Positions 45,406 to 53,280 of a stretch of 64,000 nt of DNA are shown here, one piece after another. The notes beneath the pieces were generated by a model. That model saw only the letters and a program-made list of their open reading frames with translations, did not search any database and had not been told where the DNA came from. How positions within the stretch are numbered: the first letter of the stretch is position 1; each line of letters opens with the position of its first letter. Made by a program: the position numbers and the translations under genes. The stretch comes from Paenibacillus gallinarum (GTDB lineage Bacteria; Bacillota; Bacilli; Paenibacillales; Paenibacillaceae): contig NZ_JACSQL010000003.1 of assembly GCF_014836635.1 (NCBI RefSeq), positions 62,001 to 126,000 on the forward strand, given 5' to 3'.

Positions 45406-46509
45406 ATGTCGGGTATTTATTTTGTCTTGCTGATTACGTTGTTTTTACCGATGGTATTTCTTACGTCATTCATCCCTTATTTCACAAGGCAGACAGAAAG
45501 TTTTGGGATTACGGTGAGTGAAAAAGTATTCCATAGTGCTGATTTGAAAAGGATGCGTAAAGGGTATGCGGTTAGCAATTTTGTAATTCAATCTATTCTT
45601 GCTGTATTCGCCATGGCAATGACGGTTAGGAGTTCGGATTCTGCTAATGTTTCGGCCATGTGGATCATGATCTATGTACTCATAAGTATTGTGACTCAGT
45701 TTATAACCATGATTTACTTTCATAAGAAAATGAAAAAGTATAAAGCGGAACGTTTAACGGATATGAAAATTCCCCAAGCGAAGTTAACGATTGATATGAA
45801 CTTCCGTAAACAAAAACTGGTGATCTCTAAAAAGTGGTATTTGATTCATGTGGTCCTGATTATAGTGACTTTTATTTTCACACTGGTGAATTACGATCTG
45901 TTTCCTGACAAAATTGTGATGCAATATGATTTCCAGGGAAATCCAACAACGATCAAAGACAAGACGCTCGGTACTGTATTTATGCCAGTCGTTATGCAGA
46001 TCATGATGACACTGCTGTTTATGTTTATCAATACGGTCATTTATCGAAGTAAACAACAAGTAGATACGGAGCATCCAGAAGTGTCTTTGGAGAAAAATCG
46101 AATCTTTCGGCTACGGAATTCGGTCTTTAATTTATTTGCTTCTCTCATGCTACTCTTGCTGTTTAGCTTTATGCAATTCCAAATGTTATATCCAGTAGAT
46201 CCAGTGATATTAGCTACTGTCAGCATTTCAGTCGTTGTTCTTATCTTAGCCGGTACAGGTATTTTATATGTCACGACGGGTCAGGGAGGAAGCAGAGTCA
46301 AGTCGCCTGTGGCACCTTCTTCAAAACCTCCGCGAGACGATGATCAGAACTGGAAGCTCGGGATGTTTTATTTTAATCCTCAGGATCCTTCGTTATTTGT
46401 AGAAAAGAGAATGGGGTATGGGTGGACGATTAACCATGCAAGACCACTGGCCTGGATTATTTTCGGTGGAATCATTGGGTCGATCGTGCTTGTAAGTGTC
46501 CTATTATAA
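45406..46509 (+). CDS. DUF1648/DUF5808 membrane protein
   Basis: 367 residues with eight or so membrane segments. The DUF1648 motif is LVNYDLFPDKIVMQYDFQGNP (centre about residue 165-180) and the C-terminal WKLGMFYFNPQDPSLFVEKR is DUF5808. Proteins of this type regularly follow YtrA-type regulators and are related to SdpI-like immunity proteins, suggesting a cell-envelope stress or bacteriocin-immunity role (inference). ATG 45406, not GTG 45397, because AAAAGGAG abuts the latter. Confidence 0.85.
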   Translation: MSGIYFVLLITLFLPMVFLTSFIPYFTRQTESFGITVSEKVFHSADLKRMRKGYAVSNFVIQSILAVFAMAMTVRSSDSANVSAMWIMIYVLISIVTQFITMIYFHKKMKKYKAERLTDMKIPQAKLTIDMNFRKQKLVISKKWYLIHVVLIIVTFIFTLVNYDLFPDKIVMQYDFQGNPTTIKDKTLGTVFMPVVMQIMMTLLFMFINTVIYRSKQQVDTEHPEVSLEKNRIFRLRNSVFNLFASLMLLLLFSFMQFQMLYPVDPVILATVSISVVVLILAGTGILYVTTGQGGSRVKSPVAPSSKPPRDDDQNWKLGMFYFNPQDPSLFVEKRMGYGWTINHARPLAWIIFGGIIGSIVLVSVLL

Positions 46510-46537
46510 ATAAACAAACGTTCAGTCTATCTAAATT

Positions 46538-46587
46538 AAAAAACGCTAGTATCTCTCTATATTAGAGCAGACACTAGCGTTTTTTTT
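46538..46587 (+). terminator. bidirectional terminator
   Basis: AAAAAACGCTAGT and ACTAGCGTTTTTT pair, with partial inner pairing; between the convergent DUF1648 and spo0M genes. Confidence 0.88.
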
Positions 46588-46603
46588 GTATATCGTATTT
46601 TAG

Positions 46604-47383
46604 TTAGAGGCGAGTTTGTTCCTCAATCACGCGTTCAATCTGTTCAGCGATGTGGGAAGCACCTTGAGCAATGTCAGCATGATCGAAGTAAAGACGAATA
46701 TGACGTTCATCCAGATCAAAAGCTTGTTCAAAAAATCCCATGAGGCCTCGTGCTCTCCGGTCAACCTCTACAAGCACATGAATACCTTCTTCATCCAGGT
46801 TCATCATCAGTTCCAGCTCATGAACGCGCCCAGCGAACCGGGAACTTGGATAGTATTCAAATTCTTGTACGAAAGGAACTCCGCGTCCCAGCTTTGTAGC
46901 ATGTTCACAAGTAGAGGATTTGAAATGGAATCCTAAATATTCAACTGCTTCAAAAACAGCATCCATATAGAAGTGAGGCTCCACTTTAATCGCATCATGA
47001 TCTGTTGGATCAATGGCCATTTCAATATCAAGGCCTGTACTTAACCACACGGGCTGTCCGCCATAAGTAACAGGGGTCTCAAGAGGAAGCGGAAAACTAA
47101 AAGGAATCTCTATCTTTTCTCCACTGCGTAGAAGCAGGCGATCCGAGACATCAAAGCAGGCTAGTGTATGTTTGTATTCCGATTTTCGATCGTTTTGTTC
47201 TCTTATATAGCGGGTCATCAGCTGAATGTAAATGCGTTCAATTTCTTGATCCACGTGGCCTCCTTGAATGCGAACGACACCTTTCACTGTTTCACCGGGT
47301 ACATAAGATACTTTCTCAAGTAAAGTGTCAATCTCAGCAGAACCGATGCCTACCTTTGCAAGCATTTTGTTAAAAAAAGACAT
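46604..47383 (-). CDS. spo0M: sporulation-control protein Spo0M
   Basis: 259 residues, arrestin-like beta-sandwich family. MSFFNKMLAKVGIGSAEIDT and VPGETVKGVVRIQGGHVDQEIERI are strongly conserved, as is FMGFFEQAFDLDER-like GLMGFFEQAFDLDER near the C-terminus. In Bacillus it affects early sporulation and cell-shape processes; the mechanism is unsettled. Minus-strand AAGGAGG precedes the ATG by about 9 nt. Single-gene unit. Confidence 0.93.
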   Translation of the reverse strand: MSFFNKMLAKVGIGSAEIDTLLEKVSYVPGETVKGVVRIQGGHVDQEIERIYIQLMTRYIREQNDRKSEYKHTLACFDVSDRLLLRSGEKIEIPFSFPLPLETPVTYGGQPVWLSTGLDIEMAIDPTDHDAIKVEPHFYMDAVFEAVEYLGFHFKSSTCEHATKLGRGVPFVQEFEYYPSSRFAGRVHELELMMNLDEEGIHVLVEVDRRARGLMGFFEQAFDLDERHIRLYFDHADIAQGASHIAEQIERVIEEQTRL

Positions 47384-47645
47384 AAATGAAAAGCCTCCTT
47401 ATGATTATAAATGGTTTAATCCTATTACGTATCAGATCATCCCTTTGTTTCATCTTTAGATACAGCTATATATACCGATTTGACAGGTATGAAACGAACC
47501 GTCATTAAAAATACGCAGATTGATTTTGTTTTCCCTGTTTTTTGAGATATACTGCTATATGTAGTGTGCACCACGATTTGATAGAAACCACCCATTATAC
47601 CTAACAAGGTATGATAGATTCGTAGAAGTTACCGGAGGTATCATC

Positions 47646-47990
47646 ATGCAGTTAATTAATAAGGCATTGGTACAAGAACAGCTGGACCGATATGCAAACG
47701 AAGACTTATATCTTCATATGGAACTTACAATGGGAGCTTATGCAGCCCATAATGATAGCTCGAAGCATCCTGCTTCGAACTTTATTAAGAATATACCGGT
47801 TCGATATTCAAGAGGCACGATTGAGGGGGATACTTACTATCGTGTTGGTTTAAAGATTAATGATGGATGGGTATACACGGAAGGACTTACCCACTGGGAA
47901 GAAAATGAAGAAGGACGTGTACTGCTTGCAGGTCATGACGCAGAAGGGCGCCTCATTGTATCTTTGCTGCTCAGCAGAACATTGTTTTAG
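47646..47990 (+). CDS. yojF: YojF family protein (DUF1806)
   Basis: 114 residues, a conserved companion of BshB2. INKALVQEQLDRYANEDLYLHMELT and PVRYSRGTIEGDTYYRVGLK identify the family. It lies 15 bp before bshB2 and shares its unit, as in Bacillus subtilis (yojF-yojG). The molecular role is unknown; linkage suggests a function in bacillithiol handling. CCGGAGGT precedes ATG 47646. Confidence 0.85.
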   Translation: MQLINKALVQEQLDRYANEDLYLHMELTMGAYAAHNDSSKHPASNFIKNIPVRYSRGTIEGDTYYRVGLKINDGWVYTEGLTHWEENEEGRVLLAGHDAEGRLIVSLLLSRTLF

Positions 47991-48005
47991 AAAGAGGGGT
48001 TCTTT

Positions 48006-48662
48006 ATGGAACAAAAACGTATTCTAGTCGTATTACCGCATCCGGATGATGAATCATTTGGTATGTCAGGAACACTTGCTAAATTGATTAATGAAGAAGG
48101 GGCAGTGGTTACTTATGCATGTCTCACACTCGGTGAGATGGCTCGAAATATGGGGAACCCGCCCGTTGCTAACCGTATTACACTACCAGCGATTCGCAAG
48201 GAAGAGCTCAAGCAGTCTTGCCGTGCGATCGGCATTCAAGATCTAAGAATGCTTGGCTTCCACGATAAAACGATTGAATTTGAAGATCGCGATCTTTTGG
48301 ATGGTGCGATATCAGCACTGATTGAGGAGCTGAATCCGTCGATCATCTTTACGTTCTATCCGGGGTATAGCGTACACCCAGATCATGATGCTACAGGAGC
48401 TGCTGTGGTGCGTGTTGTGGAAGCACTGGAAGAAGACAGACGTCCAGCCATTCAGTGTGTTGCTTTCTCGAATGGTCATAAAGAAGCACTCGGCGAGCCG
48501 GATGTATCTTACGATATTCGGAATTTCAAGCTCAATAAAGTTCAGTCCATTCAGGCTCACAGCTCACAGTTCCGCATTTTGTCGGGGGATTCTCTGCTGA
48601 AAGACAAACAGTTTCAGAAACGTTTGGAGACGGAATATTTTTGGACTTATCCTGTAAAATAA
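48006..48662 (+). CDS. bshB2: bacillithiol biosynthesis deacetylase BshB2
   Basis: 218 residues of the PIG-L/LmbE zinc deacetylase fold. LPHPDDESFGMSGTLAKL contains the HPDDE zinc and catalytic motif, and the third ligand is the His in YSVHPDHDATG. BshB removes the acetyl group from GlcNAc-malate to give GlcN-malate in bacillithiol synthesis; the yojF pairing points to BshB2 in particular. AGAGGGG precedes ATG 48006. Confidence 0.9.
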   Translation: MEQKRILVVLPHPDDESFGMSGTLAKLINEEGAVVTYACLTLGEMARNMGNPPVANRITLPAIRKEELKQSCRAIGIQDLRMLGFHDKTIEFEDRDLLDGAISALIEELNPSIIFTFYPGYSVHPDHDATGAAVVRVVEALEEDRRPAIQCVAFSNGHKEALGEPDVSYDIRNFKLNKVQSIQAHSSQFRILSGDSLLKDKQFQKRLETEYFWTYPVK

Positions 48663-48692
48663 GATTGTTTAAAAAGATTTTTATAGCATGTC

Positions 48693-48727
48693 AAAACCTC
48701 CTGCCGAGTTATGGCAGGAGGTTTTTT
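48693..48727 (+). terminator. bidirectional terminator
   Basis: AAAACCTCCTGCC and GGCAGGAGGTTTT pair perfectly over 13 bp, then TT; between convergent bshB2 and hflX. Confidence 0.92.
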
Positions 48728-48740
48728 GTAAGCTTATCTA

Positions 48741-50021
48741 TTAGGAGGTAGGCCTATCAAGCAGTTGGGACCATTTCTGGATCATGGCCGGAGAAGCTTC
48801 AACGGTAAGTTTTGTACCGTCTTCCTCATAACGGGTTGATTTTACATACGCATGTTCATGTAGATAAGAGACGAATTGATCTTCACCATAAGGAATGGTG
48901 ACTTCGACTTCTTTATAGTGGCCAAAGATAGCATCACGGATCGCTTGCTCTATTTCCTCAAGACCGGCCCCGGTCTTGGCTGAAACGAGAACAGCAGGCT
49001 GCCGAAGTTCTTTAGATTCAAGTGGAAGCATTCGAAGATCCGTTTTGTTATAGGCATAAATAACAGGGATTTCGTCTGCTCCGAGCTCTCGAAGTGTTGT
49101 ATTGGTGACCTCAATGAGCTGCTCCGCATCAGGATTAGCACTATCTACGACATGAATTAGCAGATCTGAATCCAGCACCTCTTCCAAGGTCGAACGGAAA
49201 GCTTTGACCAAATGATGGGGCAGCTTACTGACAAATCCGACGGTATCGGTGAGAAGGAAACTTTTTCGATCTGCAAGTTCGAGCTTTCTAACGGATGTTT
49301 GTAAGGTAGCAAACAGCATATCTTTTGCAAAAACAGCTTTATCCTCGGAAGCATGATGCTTCTGTAATAGAGCATTCATAAGACTTGATTTACCCGTGTT
49401 GGTGTACCCTACAAGGCTAACTACCGGAATTTCTGTTTTTTGCCGACGTCTTCGCTGGGTTTCACGTTGTGAGATAAGCAGTTCAAGTTCCCGGCCAAGT
49501 TCGGTAATCTTATCCTCTATGCGGCGCTGAGACAGTTCTAGCTTTGTTTCACCAGAGCCTCTATTCTTGGTACCAACACCGCCTCGTTGTCTGCCTGACG
49601 AAGAACTAATACCAGATAAACGGGGCAACACATATTGTAGTCTGGCTAGTTCTACCTGCAGCTGGGATTCTCTCGATCTTGCACGTTCGGCAAATATATT
49701 CAAAATTAATGTCGTTCGATCCAGAACAGATGCATCTAGTCTTTTCTCCAAATTACGAACTTGGGAGGGGGAAAGTTCGTCGTTAAAAATAACAATGTCC
49801 ACCTCTAGTGTATCCAGGAGCCTCGCCAGTTCTTCAATTTTACCCGTACCTAGATATAAGGAAGGATGTACTCGCTCCGCTTTTTGTGTAATAACAGCCT
49901 CCACGGATATATGACATGCGTCAGCCAGATTTGCGAGCTCCTCCATAGAATAATTAAAATCTTCCTGTCCCTTGCGCTCAAGACCCGCAATAATTGCTTT
50001 TTCTTTGATTATTTGTTCCAT
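48741..50021 (-). CDS. hflX: GTPase HflX (ribosome-splitting factor)
   Basis: 426 residues. N-terminal HflX domain with the glycine-rich GGVGTKNRGSGETKLE loop, then a G domain: G1 GYTNTGKSS, G3 DTVGF, G4 NKTD. HflX splits stalled or stressed 70S ribosomes; some HflX proteins (HflXr) give macrolide-lincosamide resistance. The start is the minus-strand ATG at 50021, 8 nt after TAAGGAGG. Its leader carries an intrinsic terminator, a 16-codon upstream ORF and alternative helices, so expression is very likely controlled by translation of that ORF. Confidence 0.94.
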   Translation of the reverse strand: MEQIIKEKAIIAGLERKGQEDFNYSMEELANLADACHISVEAVITQKAERVHPSLYLGTGKIEELARLLDTLEVDIVIFNDELSPSQVRNLEKRLDASVLDRTTLILNIFAERARSRESQLQVELARLQYVLPRLSGISSSSGRQRGGVGTKNRGSGETKLELSQRRIEDKITELGRELELLISQRETQRRRRQKTEIPVVSLVGYTNTGKSSLMNALLQKHHASEDKAVFAKDMLFATLQTSVRKLELADRKSFLLTDTVGFVSKLPHHLVKAFRSTLEEVLDSDLLIHVVDSANPDAEQLIEVTNTTLRELGADEIPVIYAYNKTDLRMLPLESKELRQPAVLVSAKTGAGLEEIEQAIRDAIFGHYKEVEVTIPYGEDQFVSYLHEHAYVKSTRYEEDGTKLTVEASPAMIQKWSQLLDRPTS

Positions 50022-50049
50022 TTGGTTGTCCTCCTTAGGTTTGAACATC

Positions 50050-50080
50050 AAAAAAACACAGGCGGACTGCTGCCTGTGTT
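50050..50080 (-). terminator. attenuator terminator in the hflX leader
   Basis: On the minus strand AACACAGGC (50080-50072) and GCCTGTGTT (50063-50055) form a perfect 9-bp stem with an 8-nt loop, followed by seven T (50056-50050). It lies 13 bp before the hflX ribosome-binding site, where a terminator would only make sense as an attenuator. Confidence 0.88.
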
Positions 50081-50325
50081 ACGCATGAGAACTCGGCGGA
50101 CATAGAAGAAGTAGGTTCAAAAAGCGACAGATTCTACAAAGCCATATTCTGACCAGATCGTAAAGATATCCAGCCGCTAAAAATATGGAGAGGTTAAATC
50201 GCTTTCCCATAGAGGCCAGCCTGCCTTAATGGCCGAATCCCACAAGAATAATAATTGAATACCCAAATAAATTAGATCGAATCCGAGTCCTCTGTCCGCA
50301 CACAGTAGACAGAGTCTTTGCCTAT

Positions 50326-50376
50326 TTAGTTAGTAGGGGCAAAAGTGAATCTTACTCGAATCCAATTTATAATCAT
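50326..50376 (-). CDS. hflX leader peptide (upstream ORF)
   Basis: 16 codons encoding MIINWIRVRFTFAPTN. GGAGGG lies 8 nt before its ATG on the minus strand. The Arg-Val-Arg at positions 7-9 followed by Phe is the +X+ pattern of leader peptides such as ErmDL (MRLRF) that stall macrolide-bound ribosomes. The codons for Ile-Arg-Val lie inside helix A of the leader. Confidence 0.75.
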   Translation of the reverse strand: MIINWIRVRFTFAPTN

Positions 50377-50408
50377 TCCGGTATCCCTCCGTTCCTAAAG
50401 TTAGGCCT

Positions 50409-50438
50409 ATCTTAGCACAGCAAAAATAAAGATAGCAA
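50409..50438 (-). promoter_or_regulatory. probable hflX promoter
   Basis: Minus strand TTGCTA (50438-50433) and TAAGAT (50414-50409), 18-bp spacing; predicted start near 50402. Confidence 0.5.
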
Positions 50439-50555
50439 AAGAAAAGATAGATATAATAATTTATTACCTGCCCAGCTTGTCCTTTTATTTTTGTAAGTAA
50501 GCCATCTTTTCCTTACCATCCGCATACATATGTTCATAAAGGAGCGTGATAGGGA

Positions 50556-50903
50556 ATGGAATTATTACTACATCGTTATTTTGAATTGAAGCAGCGAAAG
50601 AAAGCGATAGATGAAGAACTGTCCGTACTTCGGGATGAGATTATCCTGGTGATGAAAGAGGAGGGAGTGAATCTGATCGATGCAGGAGACTATACTGCAA
50701 AACTCGTAGGCCAATCCAAAAAAGAATATGATGATGATAAATTATATAAAGCACTCCCTGATGCAGACGTATGGAAGCTAATTTCAAAAGCAGATCATGC
50801 CAAAATTGCTGCACTGCTGAAACTAAAAGTGATTTCGGAGGAAAGCATTGAGCATACGTATGATACGAAAAAAACGGAACTTTTGATCGTAAATAAAATA
50901 TAA
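50556..50903 (+). CDS. small hypothetical protein
   Basis: 115 residues, charged and mostly helical, beginning LLLHRYFELKQRKKAIDEELSVL (within residues 3-25), which looks like a short coiled coil, then KLVGQSKKEYDDDKLYKALP. It resembles the small helical proteins often found in phage-derived or DNA-processing contexts but no family can be named. AAGGAG and AGGGA precede ATG 50556. Single gene. Confidence 0.65.
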   Translation: MELLLHRYFELKQRKKAIDEELSVLRDEIILVMKEEGVNLIDAGDYTAKLVGQSKKEYDDDKLYKALPDADVWKLISKADHAKIAALLKLKVISEESIEHTYDTKKTELLIVNKI

Positions 50904-51017
50904 GTAAAACGGCAAGGACATCTTCAGATAAGAATAGGGTAGAAGCAACAAAGAAGTAGAATGTGGTACGATAGTAACATCAAGAACAGTCAGAAAGACG
51001 GCAGGTGGCTTTATTTT

Positions 51018-51596
51018 ATGAAAAACTTATTAGTAACTGGATATCGGGCTCATGAGCTCGGTATTTTCAACCAAAAACATCCAGGCATTCCTTTTATAAA
51101 GCAGGCTCTTCGTTCCAAACTTGTTTCGTTGATTGAGGATGGAATTGAGTGGGTTATCACACCCGGACAAATTGGAATTGATCTATGGGCTTGTGAAGTT
51201 GTCATTGAATTAAAAAAGGAGTATCCGCAGCTCAAATTATCCATTATTTCGGCCTTTGCTGACCCGGAAGCGAATTGGTCGGAGGATAAGAAAACGTACT
51301 ATGAAGAAATTAAACGGAATGTGGACTATTATGGTGTGGTGAGTAAACAGCCTTATATCGGCCCTTGGCAGTTTGCTGCGAGAGACGAACTGTTATTCCG
51401 GAAAACGGATCATTTACTGCTTGTGTATGATGAAGAGACAGGCCCAGGAAGTCCTAAATTTGTAAAGGAAAAAGCACTCAAAAAGCAGCAAGAAGATGGG
51501 TATGGTATCACCATCATTCATTCTGAAGATATCCAGAACATGGCTGACGAGATGACAGGTTTTTACGAAGAAGGAGAAACAGACTGGGTGGAATAA
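51018..51596 (+). CDS. ypsA: YpsA family protein (DUF1273, SLOG fold)
   Basis: 192 residues. LLVTGYRAHELGIFNQKHPG, WVITPGQIGIDLWACEVVIE and ISAFADPEANWSE are the signature segments of the DUF1273/YpsA group, a SLOG-superfamily protein thought to bind nucleotide-like ligands; in Bacillus it influences cell division and stress responses. The start is the ATG at 51018 (the frame is open upstream but lacks a ribosome-binding site). Between two small genes, not in an obvious operon. Confidence 0.85.
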   Translation: MKNLLVTGYRAHELGIFNQKHPGIPFIKQALRSKLVSLIEDGIEWVITPGQIGIDLWACEVVIELKKEYPQLKLSIISAFADPEANWSEDKKTYYEEIKRNVDYYGVVSKQPYIGPWQFAARDELLFRKTDHLLLVYDEETGPGSPKFVKEKALKKQQEDGYGITIIHSEDIQNMADEMTGFYEEGETDWVE

Positions 51597-51620
51597 ATAG
51601 GTGGGTATGGTATCCATGCG

Positions 51621-51650
51621 TTGACACTGATAATCATTATCGTCTAGTAT
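51621..51650 (+). promoter_or_regulatory. Fur-controlled promoter
   Basis: TTGACA (51621-51626) and TAGTAT (51645-51650) 18 bp apart. TGATAATCATTATCG at 51628-51642 matches 14 of 15 positions of the classic Fur box and sits in the spacer, where a Fur-Fe(II) dimer would block transcription. Confidence 0.85.
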
Positions 51651-51689
51651 AGTGATATAGGTAATGATATTAGAGAGGGTGTTTATATC

Positions 51690-52022
51690 TTGTTAGTCCA
51701 ACTTCGTAAAATTACGGTAAAAGAAGGTTTCAGTGAGAAGATCGTGGAGCGTTTCGGCAAACCAGGCGGACCGATGTCCGAGATTCCAGGCTTTATTGAT
51801 CGATCGGTGATGGTGAAGAAAAACCGTAAAAAAGGGGAAGAAACGGAAGAAGTTATCGTCATGGTTCGCTGGGAATCAGAGGAAGCATGGAAGACTTGGG
51901 AGAAGAGCCCTGCTCACATTGAGGGTCACCGGAACAAACGAACTCAGGAGAAACCAGAATATTTGCTAGATACCGAAGTATCTATGTATCTTGTGAAAAC
52001 GACTGAACAGGTGGAAGTATAA
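51690..52022 (+). CDS. heme-degrading monooxygenase (IsdG/HmoB type)
   Basis: 110 residues of the antibiotic-biosynthesis-monooxygenase fold, the size of bacterial IsdG-like enzymes that open heme and release iron. The helix PAHIEGHRNKRTQ carries His residues in the place used for heme ligation in Bacillus HmoB-type proteins, and the ESEEAWKTWEKSP segment is usual. TTG 51690 follows GAGGGTG. The Fur box directly upstream shows iron-repressed expression, which strongly favours heme-iron recovery over antibiotic synthesis. Confidence 0.85.
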   Translation: MLVQLRKITVKEGFSEKIVERFGKPGGPMSEIPGFIDRSVMVKKNRKKGEETEEVIVMVRWESEEAWKTWEKSPAHIEGHRNKRTQEKPEYLLDTEVSMYLVKTTEQVEV

Positions 52023-52151
52023 TTATCTTTCTACATAATCATTGAATAATGATAGAAAGTAACCCTACGAAACATGGGACCTAGGTATCTTCCCCATTAT
52101 TAATATGTTATAATTTACCACATGATTCTGATATCGTTATGAGGTGAAATA

Positions 52152-52250
52152 GTGCATATTTTATGGGAAAATATCTTGATTACGTTAATCCCGATTGTTT
52201 GTGTCATTGGATTTATTGTGTATCTAGTCATACCGACAAAAAGAAAATAA
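52152..52250 (+). CDS. 32-residue membrane peptide
   Basis: GTG start 7 nt after GAGGTGA; the 32 codons give a short polar start (MHILWENI), one hydrophobic segment (LITLIPIVCVIGFIVYLVI) and a basic tail PTKRK. A TATAAT at 52109-52114 and a terminator at 52263-52295 frame it as its own transcription unit. Single-pass, N-out or N-in not determinable. No family recognised. Confidence 0.6.
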   Translation: MHILWENILITLIPIVCVIGFIVYLVIPTKRK

Positions 52251-52262
52251 GAACAGAATAAG

Positions 52263-52295
52263 AACTCTATCGATCTTCGGATTGGTAGAGTTTTT
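52263..52295 (+). terminator. intrinsic terminator of the membrane peptide gene
   Basis: AACTCTA pairs with TAGAGTT; ends in TTTTTG. Confidence 0.7.
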
Positions 52296-52365
52296 GTTGT
52301 TTCCTGAGTTTTTCGTCCAAGCAAGTAATAGAACCAATCATATAATATAAGGGAGGTGATAAATC

Positions 52366-53055
52366 ATGGTTAAAATATTTATTGACCCTGGTCACGGAGG
52401 ATCCGATTCAGGAGCGTTAGGGTATGGTCTGAAAGAAAAAGATCTAACACTGGCGATCGCTACTCGGGTTCGTTCCATATTGCTCGCAGAATATAGTAAC
52501 GTATCTATTTTAATGAGCCGGATGAAGGATGAAACGGTGACTCTGACACAGCGTACCAATGCAGCAAATACGTGGGGAGCCGATTATTTTTTATCTATAC
52601 ACATTAATGCTGGCGGGGGTACAGGTTATGAGGATTTCGTATATCCGGGATCTAGCACTCGCGCTGCAAACTATCAGAGTAATATGCACAATGAAATTTT
52701 AAAGTTAAATACACTTACCGATCGAGGGCGAAAAACGGCAAACTTTCATGTACTAAGGGAATCTCGTATGCCTGCCATCTTGACGGAGAATGGATTTATA
52801 GATTCAAACAGCGACGCAGCACTGCTTAAATCAGCTTCACATCTTGATTCAGTTGCTCGGGGACATGTGAATGGTCTCGTCAAAAATTTCAATCTAACAA
52901 AGAAGATTACAACTGTTCAGCACACGGTTGTTAATGGTGATACAGTATATGCTTTAAGCTTGAAATATGGAAGTACAATACAGCAGATCAAAGAATGGAA
53001 TAAACTGGATAATAACTTTGCAATTCATGTAGGCCAGGTTCTACGAGTGAAATAA
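52366..53055 (+). CDS. N-acetylmuramoyl-L-alanine amidase with LysM domain
   Basis: 229 residues. Amidase_3 domain 1-178 with zinc ligands His10 (DPGHGG), Glu24 and His79 (SIHINA) and catalytic Glu141 (LTENGF); one LysM module about 183-229 (HTVVNGDTVYALSLKYGSTIQQI). Cleaves the muramic acid-L-Ala amide bond of peptidoglycan. There is no signal peptide, so it may act in the mother cell or be released by lysis, like several Bacillus sporulation amidases. GGGAGGTGAT precedes ATG 52366. Confidence 0.92.
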   Translation: MVKIFIDPGHGGSDSGALGYGLKEKDLTLAIATRVRSILLAEYSNVSILMSRMKDETVTLTQRTNAANTWGADYFLSIHINAGGGTGYEDFVYPGSSTRAANYQSNMHNEILKLNTLTDRGRKTANFHVLRESRMPAILTENGFIDSNSDAALLKSASHLDSVARGHVNGLVKNFNLTKKITTVQHTVVNGDTVYALSLKYGSTIQQIKEWNKLDNNFAIHVGQVLRVK

Positions 53056-53077
53056 TGTAGTTAAACTAAGGTATGTA

Positions 53078-53111
53078 GCTGTTGGAGCACGCTGTTGGAG
53101 CACGCTGTTGG
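53078..53111 (+). repeat. 13-bp direct repeat running into a terminator
   Basis: GCTGTTGGAGCAC occurs at 53078-53090 and 53091-53103, and the first 8 bases again at 53104-53111. The repeat extends the 5' arm of the terminator that follows. Confidence 0.85.
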
Positions 53112-53137
53112 CAAAGAGCCAAACAGGTGCTTTTTTT
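53099..53137 (+). terminator. intrinsic terminator after the amidase
   Basis: AGCAC and TGTTGGC pair with GCCAAACA and GTGCT, followed by seven T. Confidence 0.85.
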
Positions 53138-53280
53138 GATTTTAGTTACATGAATCTATTTCATAATACCTTTAGTTACGAATTTATCGTTTTAATGAGT
53201 TATGAAATTGATTAACATACATGGGAATAATAATTCGTTATAGTATAATGTTAGAAAATAGAATTTCAGGAGGGATCTGC

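Larger units (their letters stand above)
50022..50402 (-). promoter_or_regulatory. hflX transcription-attenuation leader with alternative helices
   Basis: About 380-nt leader. Helix A: uORF bases 50366-50354 pair with 50288-50276 (13 pairs, three wobbles). Helix B: CTCTGTC 50314-50308 with GACAGAG 50296-50290. Helix C, the presumed antiterminator: 50292-50283 with 50096-50087 (10 pairs, one wobble) plus CTGTGT 50305-50300 with ACACAG 50079-50074, joined by a symmetrical 7x7 loop. C shares bases with A, B and the terminator stem, so C excludes all three. A ribosome held on the Arg codons of the uORF would block helix A and free the bases needed for C. Confidence 0.7.

Noticed and set aside
49567..49914. 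115-codon plus-strand frame opposite hflX
   Set aside because: Antisense shadow; hflX motifs account for the sequence.
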